Shown here: in pieces, positions 1 to 8,522 of the stretch
How the letters are laid out: each line of letters opens with the position of its first letter
How positions within the stretch are numbered: position 1 is the first letter of the stretch
DNA from: Nitrobacter sp051535235
Lineage (GTDB): Bacteria > Pseudomonadota > Alphaproteobacteria > Rhizobiales > Xanthobacteraceae
Assembly: GCF_051535235.1 (NCBI RefSeq)
Contig: NZ_JBPPLZ010000007.1
Coordinates: 124,001 to 188,000 of the forward strand
Length of the DNA stretch: 64,000 bases
Reading direction: 5' to 3'
Translations under genes and position numbers: made by a program
The notes under the pieces: generated by a model
Databases searched by the model: none
What the model was told of the DNA's origin: nothing
What the model saw: the letters and a program-made list of their open reading frames with translations, nothing else

Positions 1-1
1 T

Positions 2-256
2 ATGCTGCTTCTTGGCCGCAAGACTGCGATGGAGCGCGTGGCCACTTTCCTTCTGGAAATGGATCGCCGGCTCGCCAAGGCCGGCATGATGGCGCTCCCG
101 ATGTGTCGTCGCGATATTGGCGATTATCTCGGTCTGACGCTGGAGACCGTCTCGCGGGCGCTCTCGCAACTCAGCGATGATGGCATCCTGATTTTCTCCA
201 GCGCTCGCCAGATCGCGTTGCGTAACCGGCGGCGGCTATCCGCCATGGAGGCCTGA
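2..256 (+). CDS. Crp/Fnr-family regulator, FixK-like, C-terminal part (cut by window edge)
   Basis: Only the last 84 residues are visible; the frame is open to the window edge, so the gene starts upstream. The segment holds the end of the dimerisation helix (KTAMERVATFLLEMDRR) and a complete Crp-type winged helix-turn-helix (CRRDIGDYLGLTLETVSRAL, residues about 35-54 of the visible part), followed by the wing. The recognition helix LTLETVSRALSQL is typical of FixK/FnrL proteins, which bind TTGAT-N4-ATCAA-like sites and control microaerobic genes. The effector-binding half is outside the window, so I cannot say whether an Fe-S cysteine cluster (Fnr type) is present or absent (FixK type). Confidence 0.85.
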   Translation: MLLLGRKTAMERVATFLLEMDRRLAKAGMMALPMCRRDIGDYLGLTLETVSRALSQLSDDGILIFSSARQIALRNRRRLSAMEA

Positions 257-309
257 GGGCACCGAGCCGCGGTTCACCCGCTCCATCCCCAAAAGACGAG
301 GAGTTTCCC

Positions 310-573
310 ATGAACGACTATCGCGTCTCTTTCTACAAGAACCTGCTGAATTCGAACGGGCATAATTTCAAGTGTCTTCAGCGGCAGATCGATGTTCAAT
401 CAGATGATCCCTCCCACGCGCTGATTCTGGCGGAGCAGAAAATCCGCCATGAGCGACTGAACGTCGACTGTGCCGAGGTGACGTATCTGCCAGCCGAACC
501 TTATGGATACGCGTATCCGTCTCGTCCTTGTGCCCTTGGCGCATTGGATGCTGCCGGAATGTCAAATTTTTAG
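310..573 (+). CDS. Small conserved-looking hypothetical protein
   Basis: An 87-residue protein 53 bases after the FixK-like gene, with a good ribosome-binding site (GAGGAG) just before its ATG. The N-terminal 60 residues look like a folded alpha/beta protein (MNDYRVSFYKNLL ... HALILAEQKIRHERLN) with a length and character I associate with small unnamed proteins near fixK genes in rhizobia, but I do not recognise a named family. No signal peptide or membrane segment. The C-terminal 25 residues, rich in Pro, Tyr, Ala and Gly, look unstructured. Function unknown; co-transcription with the regulator upstream is possible. Confidence 0.6.
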   Translation: MNDYRVSFYKNLLNSNGHNFKCLQRQIDVQSDDPSHALILAEQKIRHERLNVDCAEVTYLPAEPYGYAYPSRPCALGALDAAGMSNF

Positions 574-1276
574 CGTCTGACGCTGGCCATGTGTCGTTGC
601 GTGGCCTGGCGCTGCGGGAGCCCATTGCCATCATGGAGCCGACGAGCACGCGGCAAGCTCGTTGATGGCCGCAAGTCAAAGTTAAAAAATAAGGTAAAAA
701 ATTACTGTCTGACCGGGTTCGGCTCCCGAGCTTCGCAATATCCTCGCCCGGCGGTCGCATGATGAACAAACGATCGCGAATCGGCTCTCAGTCGCTGCTG
801 GGGCACCGGGGCCGCGGAAATGGGCCGAACAGCGCGTCGGGCCGAGTAGCCGCCGGTCCGTCAAACGCATGTTGCGGATTTGAAAGCGTGCAAATCCTCC
901 AATGCGATGTTGAAAAACCGGATCGGGACCGGTTTAGTGACCCATAACTCGATTAGATGTGATATTTTGTTAAAAAGTAGTATTTATGTGTTCGTTGTAT
1001 AATAATGGCGACGATGGTGACGCGGCCGATGTTAAGCCATCCGTTGATCGGACGGCGCCGAGCGTTGGCAAGTGGTTGTCTGCAAATTTACGTTGCATTG
1101 CAACTAACACCAAAGGCTAACTTGCGCGAATACCGGATGATGATCGACACTGCGGCAGCGCTGAATTGCCAATAATTTCTGTTGTGGCGTTATTTCCAAC
1201 AATATTTACATTGGTTCTGGCGTCGGCTTAGGCGAGTCGTTAATGGACGGCGAACCGAGCGCATTTGGACGGTAAG
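574..1276. other. Intergenic stretch with little coding signal
   Basis: About 700 bases between the small protein gene and the OrfA-like gene. The part from about 950 to 1190 is more AT-rich than its surroundings and contains TATAAT at 998-1003. Open frames here are short and overlap on both strands without ribosome-binding sites. The only one with a protein-like composition is listed separately at 1005. I see no terminator, tRNA or repeat. Confidence 0.5.
1005..1175 (+). CDS. Doubtful 56-residue open frame
   Basis: The frame begins MATMVTRPML, contains ANLREYRMMIDTAAALN near its end, and has a plausible globular composition. A TATAAT hexamer (998-1003) sits immediately before the ATG and there is no ribosome-binding site, so it could be leaderless, a remnant of a longer gene, or chance. 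It lies in an AT-rich stretch just before an insertion-sequence-type gene. I do not recognise it. Confidence 0.2.
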   Translation: MATMVTRPMLSHPLIGRRRALASGCLQIYVALQLTPKANLREYRMMIDTAAALNCQ

Positions 1277-1678
1277 ATGAAGAAGCATTCGCACGAGGAA
1301 ATTCTTTTGAAGCTGGCCCGGGCCGACGAACTGGCTCGCGCCGGCAATTCCCAGGTGGACGTTTGCAAGGCGCTCGGCGTGAGCGTGATGACGCTGCACC
1401 GGTGGCGGAAGCTTCCCTTGCCCAGGCCGGAATCGGCCATTTCGCAGAATCACGCCGATGACCACGACCGCAGGGCGCTCGCCGGTTCGCCGGCAGTGGA
1501 CGAGATGCGCCATGTGCTGGAGGAGCTCAAGCTCGAGAACCAACGGCTTCGAAAGATAGTGACGGATCTCTTGCTTGAGAAAATGAGGCTGGAGGAAACC
1601 GCGGTGACCGCCTCGTCCCGCCCATCAGGCACGCAGAACGTCATCCAGACTTTGCTTGGTCCCGCTGATTCCAGGTAA
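1277..1678 (+). CDS. IS3-type OrfA-like helix-turn-helix protein, solitary
   Basis: A 133-residue protein from the ATG at 1277 (a TTG four codons earlier is the alternative start). Residues 1-45 form a transposase-type HTH: KKHSHEEILLKL, then GNSQVDVCKALGVSVMTLHRWRK, as in HTH_Tnp_1/IS3 OrfA proteins. Residues about 80-115 form a leucine-zipper-like coiled coil (LEELKLENQRLRKIVTDLLL), the classic OrfA dimerisation element. No OrfB integrase with a DDE core follows, and I could not find flanking terminal inverted repeats, so this is either a relic of an insertion sequence or a domesticated DNA-binding protein. The about 30-residue linker between the two parts (PLPRPESAIS and on) is longer than usual for OrfA. 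Confidence 0.65.
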   Translation: MKKHSHEEILLKLARADELARAGNSQVDVCKALGVSVMTLHRWRKLPLPRPESAISQNHADDHDRRALAGSPAVDEMRHVLEELKLENQRLRKIVTDLLLEKMRLEETAVTASSRPSGTQNVIQTLLGPADSR

Positions 1679-1708
1679 CTTCATCAAGCCGAAGCGGTCG
1701 GGTTTGCT

Positions 1709-2350
1709 CTATTCCTCCCGCTCTGCCCGTTCGATCGTATCCGCGAGCTGCTGAATTTCCTGGTCGGCCGCATCTCCCGGCATGAAGCTTGTGACCGACT
1801 GACCGTTGGTGAAGCAGCGGACGAAGGCGGCGCGGGCGGCGATCGACGGCGCGACGATCTCGCCGAATCCGCTCAATTCATCGATCAGTTGCCGTCCCTC
1901 AAGCGTGCGGCGGTCGAGTCTGTTGGGCACGAGGATCACCTTGATTCGATCTCGCCGGTGTTTCCGCGCGGCGTCGATGATCGCAAGGGTCTGCAGCGTC
2001 GCGTCGAGATCGAGACCTGACGGCGTGCAGGGCACCAGGATCAGATTGGCCAGTGCGATCGAGGCGCCCATCTCGCGCGCATTGGGAGCCGTATCGATGA
2101 CCACGACGCCGGCTTGAATGCTGCGTACCTCCTGGGCCCAGGCGGACACGGACGTTTGCTCCAAAGCCATTTCATAGACGGGGAATTCAAGATTGCCCGG
2201 CTCAGCCCATTGCGAAGCGGAGCGTTGAGGATCGCTGTCGACCAGCGCGACCTGATGCCCGCGGCGCGCGAGGGCGGCAGCGGCGCAGACCGCAATCGTG
2301 GTTTTGCCGACACCGCCTTTGCGCTGGGTAACCGTGATAATCCTCCGCAT
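1709..2350 (-). CDS. Orphan ParA/MinD-family ATPase
   Basis: Deviant Walker A P-loop ATPase of 213 residues if it starts at MRRIITV; in-frame ATG or alternative starts lie up to 45 bases upstream (2368, 2395). Visible motifs: QRKGGVGKTT (deviant Walker A with the signature lysine), VDSDPQRSASQW (switch I) and VVIDTAPN (Walker B). No ParB gene or parS-like cluster is adjacent, so it is probably an orphan ParA of the type that positions protein cargo or belongs to a mobile element, rather than the chromosomal partition protein. It faces away from the RTX gene and converges on the OrfA-like gene. Assignment to the ParA superfamily is firm; cargo unknown. Confidence 0.85.
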   Translation of the reverse strand: MRRIITVTQRKGGVGKTTIAVCAAAALARRGHQVALVDSDPQRSASQWAEPGNLEFPVYEMALEQTSVSAWAQEVRSIQAGVVVIDTAPNAREMGASIALANLILVPCTPSGLDLDATLQTLAIIDAARKHRRDRIKVILVPNRLDRRTLEGRQLIDELSGFGEIVAPSIAARAAFVRCFTNGQSVTSFMPGDAADQEIQQLADTIERAEREE

Positions 2351-2664
2351 CGGTCCGGAAAAGCTCATATCGGCGCCACAATAACGAAATCTCACATTTC
2401 TTTGTCAATAAAGTTCGCCGGCATTACCATTCATTAACCGACAATCACAATCGACGACGGTATGAAATCGGCTCGCGGTCCGTCTTCTCACGCATATCTC
2501 AACGGCGAATTGCGAATGACAGTTCCGGAACGGGAACGAACCGGGCAAAAACGCGGGCGATATCCTTTGTAAAGCGGCCTTAAAGCGACCTTGGAGGCTG
2601 TCGGGACCGTCTGTACCGGATGATAAGAGTAAAATGTATGTTAACAGCCCGTGAATTTGACCCC

Positions 2665-2694
2665 TTGACTCAGGCAGTCTCACGCAACTAACAT
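2665..2694 (+). promoter_or_regulatory. Possible sigma-70 promoter upstream of the RTX gene
   Basis: TTGACT at 2665-2670 and TAACAT at 2689-2694, 18 bases apart, resemble -35 and -10 boxes. They lie about 170 bases before the RTX start codon in a 512-base intergenic region (2351-2862) that is clearly more AT-rich than the flanking genes. No other feature was seen in this region. Weak evidence by pattern only. Confidence 0.3.
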
Positions 2695-2862
2695 AACAAA
2701 TATCGCGGTGCATCATAACACATAATGTGATGGTGCATTCAGCACGGATCACTTCCTGGTTCAAGCATACAGCACCTTCAAGCCGCAGCATATTAGCGTC
2801 GATTGGCGTCGACCGGGGTATCTGCTTCGCTATAGATCTTGGGAATCCAGTCAGAGGGTGCC

Positions 2863-3921
2863 ATGGCCATTTCCTACCTGACGAAGACCGAGCTGGATCA
2901 TTTCGTCCAGCATAACGGAAATATCGAGGCGGGCGTAAGATCAGCGCTGATCGACTCGCTCGAACAAAGCGGCGTCTTCCATCAGACTGAGGATGGCACA
3001 AGGGGATGGTTGGAGTCCGGACCATTTCACGGCGGACCGGTTCCGCCGATCGTTCAGATTCTGGACGTGTCGCAGTCGGCGAACGTCCAGACTAATCCCA
3101 ACCTGAAGGCGATCGTTCTGGACGATCACAGCGCCCGACTGAATGTGACCGGCGGTGACAACGACATATTCGTCGCGGCCGGCAGAGGGTCCGACACCAT
3201 CAATCTGCACGACAGCGGCAACGACACCGTCTATGGCGGTAGCGGCAACGACGTGATCCGTGGAGGTCACGGTGACAGTTCGCTGTTCGGTGGCGCCGGC
3301 AATGACAGCATATTCGGGGGCACCGGTACCGATACGCTGGATGGCGGCGCCGGCAACGACTATCTCGTGTCGGGGGCGCTGGCGTCAGGCGGCGGCGGCG
3401 GCGGTCATTCGCACGATGCCAACGCGGGTGGTCACTCGCACCACGGCGGTCACGGTCACCCGCATGGCGGTCCGGGCGGTCATACGCAGCTTGCCAGTGC
3501 GGACAATGATTTCCAAGGCGGCGGCGGCAACACGGGCGGGCACAGCACGCTTCTCGGCGGCGCTGGAAACGACACGCTGGTCGGCGTGCAGGGCGACGTC
3601 ATGCAGGGCGGTGCCGGCAACGACCAGGTCTGGCTACGTGACGGCGGCGCTCATGGCGCCAACTCGACGCTGGAGGGCGGTGCCGGCAATGACACCTTCC
3701 ATATCCAGACGCACCACGGCAACGATACGATCTTCGGCGGCGGCGGCAAAGACACTGTCGACTTCGCCGATCGCTCGATCTTCGACCTAACCAAGATTGA
3801 CCCCGATTCGAGCACCAACACCTACACGCTCCACTTCAGCGATCACCAGACGATTGCGGTCAGCGGAGTTGAAGAACTTCACTTCAGCGACCAGATCGTC
3901 ACCCTGCCGAAGCTTTCGTAA
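2863..3921 (+). CDS. RTX (calcium-binding nonapeptide) protein with His/Gly-rich insert
   Basis: A 352-residue protein; ATG at 2863 follows GAGGG at a good distance (an upstream TTG at 2839 is less likely). Residues about 110-170 and 225-310 contain RTX nonapeptides of the GGxGxDxxx type (GGSGNDVIR, GGAGNDSIF, GGAGNDTLV, GGGGKDTVD), which form Ca2+-binding parallel beta-rolls in type I-secreted proteins. Between the two blocks, residues about 177-206 form a Gly/His stretch with several HSH/HxH motifs, unusual for RTX proteins and suggestive of transition-metal binding. The last 45 residues lack repeats, as expected for an uncleaved C-terminal type I secretion signal. No N-terminal signal peptide. 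A type I ABC transporter and HlyD adaptor follow, so it is the likely substrate. Confidence 0.85.
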   Translation: MAISYLTKTELDHFVQHNGNIEAGVRSALIDSLEQSGVFHQTEDGTRGWLESGPFHGGPVPPIVQILDVSQSANVQTNPNLKAIVLDDHSARLNVTGGDNDIFVAAGRGSDTINLHDSGNDTVYGGSGNDVIRGGHGDSSLFGGAGNDSIFGGTGTDTLDGGAGNDYLVSGALASGGGGGGHSHDANAGGHSHHGGHGHPHGGPGGHTQLASADNDFQGGGGNTGGHSTLLGGAGNDTLVGVQGDVMQGGAGNDQVWLRDGGAHGANSTLEGGAGNDTFHIQTHHGNDTIFGGGGKDTVDFADRSIFDLTKIDPDSSTNTYTLHFSDHQTIAVSGVEELHFSDQIVTLPKLS

Positions 3922-3949
3922 TTCGGCCGCTAAAGACGTAACATTTGCG

Positions 3950-3984
3950 AAAGCCCCGCTTCTTCCGGCGGGGCTTTTGCTTTT
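3950..3984 (+). terminator. Rho-independent terminator of the RTX gene
   Basis: AAAGCCCCGC (3950-3959) pairs perfectly with GCGGGGCTTT (3968-3977) across an 8-base loop, followed by TGCTTTT. It lies 28 bases after the RTX stop codon, so the RTX gene is probably its own transcription unit, separate from the transporter genes downstream. Confidence 0.85.
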
Positions 3985-4142
3985 GAGAGGTTCTGTAGAC
4001 TCGATGTTAGGGATACGGAAATGCTTTGGTGGCCAATCATGCCTTTGTGAGGCCACATCGATAGGGTGATGGTAGTCGGCCCCGGAGCCGTCTCGTTCAA
4101 CCCGCCTTCCGATAGCTCCAATCGGGATGTTAGGAGCCGATC

Positions 4143-4769
4143 TTGTCCGGTATCAAGCACTTGCTCAATGCGGGCTCCGGACCTGGACCGGCGCGACGAA
4201 TTGCTCGAATGATCCATGAGCAGGAGTTGAAAGAGGTGCGGTTCGACATCGATCCCGGCGTCCAACCCGACGTCGTTGGTTCGGTCCTCGAACTCGAGAA
4301 ATCCTTCGAACCGCAGTCGTTCGACATGATCTGGTCGTCGCACGTTCTTGAACACCTCTATGCTCACGATGTTTTTCCCACACTGCGCCAGTTCCATCGG
4401 ATTCTGAAGGACGATGGGTTTGCCCTGCTGATGACCCCGGATCTCGAAGCCGTAGCTCATTTTATCGTCGAGCAGGGTATTGCGGCCGTCGCCTATCAAT
4501 CTCCGGCAGGTCCCATCAGGCCCCTCGACATGCTTTACGGCCATTCCCGCGCGATCGAGGAAGGGCACATGCATATGGCTCATCGCACCGGATTTACGGC
4601 CGAGCGGCTCGGCAATCTGCTGTTGATGGCGGGCTTTCCCACCATCTCGGTGGCGACGGAAAATTTTGAGGTCTGTGCCCTGGCGCTGATGCCCGAGGCG
4701 AATGACGCGGCCATCAAGAAGACATTGTTAGAAAGCGGCTTTAACTTTCAGGAAGAAGTGACAGCCTAG
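4143..4769 (+). CDS. SAM-dependent methyltransferase-like protein
   Basis: A 208-residue class I methyltransferase fold. Motif I is the LNAGSGPG stretch near residue 8, motif II the acidic end of strand 2 (RFDIDPG), then FDMIWSSHVLEHL (motif IV region, as in Methyltransf_11 proteins) and LKDDGFALLMTPDLE (post-motif). The TTG start is supported by AGGAG six bases upstream; no better start exists. It sits between the RTX terminator and the type I transporter, so it is a candidate modifier of the secreted protein or of the glycan made by the downstream enzymes; substrate unknown. The sequence lacks the extra domains of protein or rRNA methyltransferases. Confidence 0.75.
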   Translation: MSGIKHLLNAGSGPGPARRIARMIHEQELKEVRFDIDPGVQPDVVGSVLELEKSFEPQSFDMIWSSHVLEHLYAHDVFPTLRQFHRILKDDGFALLMTPDLEAVAHFIVEQGIAAVAYQSPAGPIRPLDMLYGHSRAIEEGHMHMAHRTGFTAERLGNLLLMAGFPTISVATENFEVCALALMPEANDAAIKKTLLESGFNFQEEVTA

Positions 4770-4948
4770 TTCCGTTAAGTCGCCGGCCCGGCCATCGAGA
4801 ATTGCCGATCCCAGCGCCCTGGCGCCAATCGCCAAATGTTCGTGTTTCCGTCACTTTTATTGTATCTAATGTTATTGATATGGGCGTGTTATCATTCAAT
4901 CCGGAATGATACGCTCTGAGTGGACAATAACAGACAGACCGGACTTTC

Positions 4949-7183
4949 ATGATCGCGCAATCCGTCGCCGAGAATGCCGATATCGATCCGTTGCTTCCGT
5001 CCGGACTCGAATGTCTGGTCATCGTCGCACGACAGCACGGGCTGCATCTCACCTCGACGCAGCTTATCAAGGACAACCTTCTCAGCGGCGAGGAGGTGCT
5101 TCCCGGCCGGCTTGTCCGCTGCGCCGAAAAGGCCGGCATGCGATCGAAGCACGTTCAACTCGATTGGGACGGACTTTCTCATCTGAAAAAGGCGCTCCCG
5201 GCCATCGTTGGTCTGCGCAACGGAAGCTTCATGGTGTTGTTGCGCGTCGATGGAGACGCCAACAATACCCGCATCGCGCTGAGAGACCCGAACGCGGCGG
5301 AAGACGCGCTGCTCGTGATCGATCGGCCCCGTTTCGAGGATATCTGGTCCGGGGACGTCATTCTCGCCAAGCGCAACTACGATATATCAGACGAATCCCA
5401 GCCCTTCAGTTTCGGCCTCGTTGCGGCATTGATATTTCGCGAGCGGCGCATCGTCCGGGACGTGGCGGTCGCCGCGCTGGTTCTCGGATTCCTCGGCCTC
5501 GCGCCCATCATGTTCTGGCGTTTGCTGTCGGACAAGGTAATCTTCTATCACGCTTATAATACCTTCTACGTGCTTTGCCTTGCGATGCTGGTCATCATCG
5601 CCTTCGAAGCGATGTTTGCGTTCCTCAGGCAAATCCTTGTTCATCACCTGACGACCAGGCTTGACGTCAAGCTGTCCACCTACGTTTTCGAAAAGGTCCT
5701 CAATCTTCCCATCGACTATTTCGAGCAGACTGCGGTCGGTCTCATCGCGCGCGATATCCGGGAAGTGTTTCGCATTCGCTCGTTTCTGATGGGCCAGTTG
5801 TTCGGCACGCTGCTGGATTCGACGACGCTGTTTTTCTTCCTGCCCGTCATGTTTTTCTTCAGCCCGATCATGACCCTGGTTGTCCTGGCGCTGTCGGGGC
5901 TGATCGTCGGATGGCTGATCCTGATGCTTCCGACATATCGCAAGGCGTCACATGCGGTCCTGGTCGCGGAAGGCGAGCAGGGCGCGTTTCTGGTTCAAAC
6001 GCTCAACGGCATCCGGACGGTGAAATCGCTGGCCCTCGATTCGCGGCAGCGCCATTTGTGGGACGTGCTGGTTGCGCGTGTCGCCAAGGCGCGGTTCTCG
6101 GAGGGAATGACGGGAAACGCGATCCAGGCGGTGGTGCGTCCGCTGGAGCGGCTTGCGGTGAGCGGTTCCTATGCGCTCGGCGTCTATCTCGCGCTGACGA
6201 ACAGTGATCCTGTTTTCATCGGGGCGTTGTTTGCATTCCTGATGCTGTCGCAGCGGGTGTCGGCTCCGCTGATGCAGATGGCCCAGTTGATCAATCAATA
6301 CGATGAAGCGCGCAGCGCGGTCGCGACCGTCCGCAACCTCGTGAACCAGCCTGCCGAGGAGGGGCGTTCCGGACATGGCGTCCGCTCCCCGATCGAGGGC
6401 AGGGTGGAATTTTCAAATGTCACCTTCAGGTATAAGGGTGCCGTCTCGCCGACGCTGAATGGCGTTTCCTTTGAAGTAACCCGGGGAACGACGCTCGGCG
6501 TGATGGGCAAGAGCGGTTCCGGCAAGACCACGATCACGCGCCTCCTGCAGCGATTGCATTCCGACTACGACGGACTGATCAAGATCGACGGGATCGACGT
6601 CCGCGAATACGATGTGGATCATCTGCGCAGGAACGTCGGCATCGTTCTGCAGGAAAACTTTCTTTTCAGCGGGACGATTCGCGAGAACATCTGCGCAGCC
6701 GTGCCGGACGCCACTTTCGATGACGTCGTCAAGGCGGCGCGACTGGCGGGCGCGGAGGAGTTCATCGACAAGCTGCCGCGCGGTTATGAAACCCGTGTCT
6801 ATGAAGGATCGCCCAATCTCTCCGGAGGGCAGCGGCAGCGTCTTGCGATCGCCCGAGCGCTGATCGTCGATCCGCCGATTCTTATCCTTGACGAGGCCAC
6901 GAGCGCGCTCGACGCCGACAGCGAGGCCATCGTGAACAGCAACATTACGCGGATAGCGAATGGCCGGACGCTGATCATTATCTCTCACCGGTTGTCGTCG
7001 CTGACCGCGGCGGACGCCATCCTCGTGCTCGACCGGGGTGTGGTCGACGATATCGGGCGCCACACGGAACTGCTGGAGCGGAACGATATCTACAGTTCGC
7101 TCTGGTATCAGCAGAACACCCATCTCGTGCCCGCGGTCCGTAGCGACAAGCCGAAACTCCGGAGCCCGACCCTTGTCCCATAG
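4949..7183 (+). CDS. Type I secretion ABC transporter with degenerate C39-like domain (HlyB/LapB type)
   Basis: A 744-residue fusion of an N-terminal C39 peptidase-like domain (about 1-150), a six-helix membrane domain (about 155-430) and a nucleotide-binding domain (about 470-710). ATPase motifs are complete: GKSGSGKTT (Walker A), LSGGQRQR (signature), ILDEATSALD (Walker B), SHRLSS (switch His). In the N-terminal domain the catalytic Cys position of C39 peptidases (DCGxxCL) reads PSGLECL, and the usual His position reads GSFMVLL, so it cannot process GG leaders and should act as a substrate-docking CLD domain as in HlyB. The substrate is most likely the RTX protein upstream. The HlyD gene overlaps its end by 11 bases. 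No obvious strong ribosome-binding site. Confidence 0.92.
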   Translation: MIAQSVAENADIDPLLPSGLECLVIVARQHGLHLTSTQLIKDNLLSGEEVLPGRLVRCAEKAGMRSKHVQLDWDGLSHLKKALPAIVGLRNGSFMVLLRVDGDANNTRIALRDPNAAEDALLVIDRPRFEDIWSGDVILAKRNYDISDESQPFSFGLVAALIFRERRIVRDVAVAALVLGFLGLAPIMFWRLLSDKVIFYHAYNTFYVLCLAMLVIIAFEAMFAFLRQILVHHLTTRLDVKLSTYVFEKVLNLPIDYFEQTAVGLIARDIREVFRIRSFLMGQLFGTLLDSTTLFFFLPVMFFFSPIMTLVVLALSGLIVGWLILMLPTYRKASHAVLVAEGEQGAFLVQTLNGIRTVKSLALDSRQRHLWDVLVARVAKARFSEGMTGNAIQAVVRPLERLAVSGSYALGVYLALTNSDPVFIGALFAFLMLSQRVSAPLMQMAQLINQYDEARSAVATVRNLVNQPAEEGRSGHGVRSPIEGRVEFSNVTFRYKGAVSPTLNGVSFEVTRGTTLGVMGKSGSGKTTITRLLQRLHSDYDGLIKIDGIDVREYDVDHLRRNVGIVLQENFLFSGTIRENICAAVPDATFDDVVKAARLAGAEEFIDKLPRGYETRVYEGSPNLSGGQRQRLAIARALIVDPPILILDEATSALDADSEAIVNSNITRIANGRTLIIISHRLSSLTAADAILVLDRGVVDDIGRHTELLERNDIYSSLWYQQNTHLVPAVRSDKPKLRSPTLVP

Positions 7184-8522
7184 CCAGGCTTCGCTCGCCA
7201 CCGTTCGCCAATTCCAGTCAGAGACGGACGCGATCCGGGAGGCGGCCGAGCCGCTCGCCGCGCGCGCCACGCTGTTCGTGCTTTCCGCATTCCTTGTTTC
7301 GATTGTCGCAATTCTGTGCCTGACGCGGATCGACCGCGTCATCACCAGCCTGAATGGCAATATCGTGCCGGCCGGTCATATCAATGTCCTGCAGGCGCTG
7401 GATCCATCGATCATCAAGACGATCAACGTGCGGGAGGGCGAGCAGGTCCACACAGGGCAGTTGCTCGCCACGCTCGATGCGACCTTCACCTCCGCCGACT
7501 TGACGCAGGCGAAGTTGCAGATGGCGAGCCTTGAGACGCAGGTGGCGCGTGACGAGGCCGAGTTGAACCAGAAGCCGCTCGTATTTGCCGACAAGTCGGA
7601 TCCGGACTTCCAGAAATATGCCGCCCTGCAGAAGGCGCTCTACGGACAGCGCGTGGCTCAATATACCGCCCAGATCAACAGTTTCGAGTCGAAGATCAAG
7701 GAGACCCAGGCGACGATCGAGAAGCTTCGCGGCGACGATGTCCGATATCGGCAGCGCGACGATGTTCTGGAAAAGATCGAGAAGATGCGCACGACGCTTG
7801 CGGAGCACGGCACGGGATCTCAGCTCAACATGTACGTCTCCCAGGACGCCCGGCTCGAATTGCTGCGGACACTGGAGAATACGCACAATGGCCTGATCAT
7901 GGCGCAGAATACGCTGGGATCTGTCATCGCCGACCGTGACGCCTTCAAACAGCAATGGTTCGCGCAATTGAGCCAGGACCTGGTGACGACGCGCAACAAG
8001 CTCGACGAAGCGAGGGCGACCTACGAAAAGGCGCTCAAGCATCAGAACCTGGTGCGCTGGACCGCGGCCGAACCCTCGGTGGTGCTGACGATGGCAAGGC
8101 TTTCGGTCGGCTCGGTGCTCAAGCCTGGAGATCCCTTCATCACGCTTATGCCGATCGACACCAAGCTCGAAGCCGAAATCAGGATTTCCTCGCGCGATGT
8201 CGGATTCATCCGGGCTGGCGATCCCTGCACCATAAAGGTCGACGCCTTCAATGCAGCCGAGCACGGTACTGCGGCCGGAAATGTGCGCTGGATCAGCGAG
8301 GGCGCGTTCACGACGGATGATGACGGTAAGCCGCTCGACTACACCTACTACAAGGCGCGCTGCTCGGTGGACTCCTACAACTTCAAGGACGTGCCCAGCA
8401 ATTTCCGTCTGATTCCGGGCATGACCCTTCAAGGGGATATCAATGTCGGCACGCGTTCCGTCGCGATGTATCTGCTCGGTGGAATGCTGAAGGGCATTCA
8501 CGAGGCTATGCGTGAACCATGA
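7173..8522 (+). CDS. HlyD-family membrane fusion protein (type I secretion adaptor)
   Basis: A 449-residue adaptor that links the inner-membrane transporter to an outer-membrane TolC-type channel. The TTG start at 7173 is chosen because GGAG lies 8 bases before it and it gives a normal HlyD topology: short cytoplasmic tail, one membrane helix (residues about 30-52, FVLSAFLVSIVAILCL), then a half-lipoyl motif (VREGEQVHTGQLLATLDAT), a long coiled coil (about 110-300) and the beta-barrel/HlyD C-terminal part (MPIDTKLEAEIRISSRDVGFIRAG). Longer in-frame starts lie inside the transporter gene and are unlikely. It overlaps the transporter gene by 11 bases and the Sel1 gene by 4 (ATGA), so the three are translated together. 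No TolC homologue is in the window. Confidence 0.9.
   Translation: MSHSQASLATVRQFQSETDAIREAAEPLAARATLFVLSAFLVSIVAILCLTRIDRVITSLNGNIVPAGHINVLQALDPSIIKTINVREGEQVHTGQLLATLDATFTSADLTQAKLQMASLETQVARDEAELNQKPLVFADKSDPDFQKYAALQKALYGQRVAQYTAQINSFESKIKETQATIEKLRGDDVRYRQRDDVLEKIEKMRTTLAEHGTGSQLNMYVSQDARLELLRTLENTHNGLIMAQNTLGSVIADRDAFKQQWFAQLSQDLVTTRNKLDEARATYEKALKHQNLVRWTAAEPSVVLTMARLSVGSVLKPGDPFITLMPIDTKLEAEIRISSRDVGFIRAGDPCTIKVDAFNAAEHGTAAGNVRWISEGAFTTDDDGKPLDYTYYKARCSVDSYNFKDVPSNFRLIPGMTLQGDINVGTRSVAMYLLGGMLKGIHEAMREP

Noticed and set aside
759..947. 62-residue open frame in the early intergenic region
   Set aside because: No ribosome-binding site and no protein-like composition; overlaps another frame on the opposite strand.
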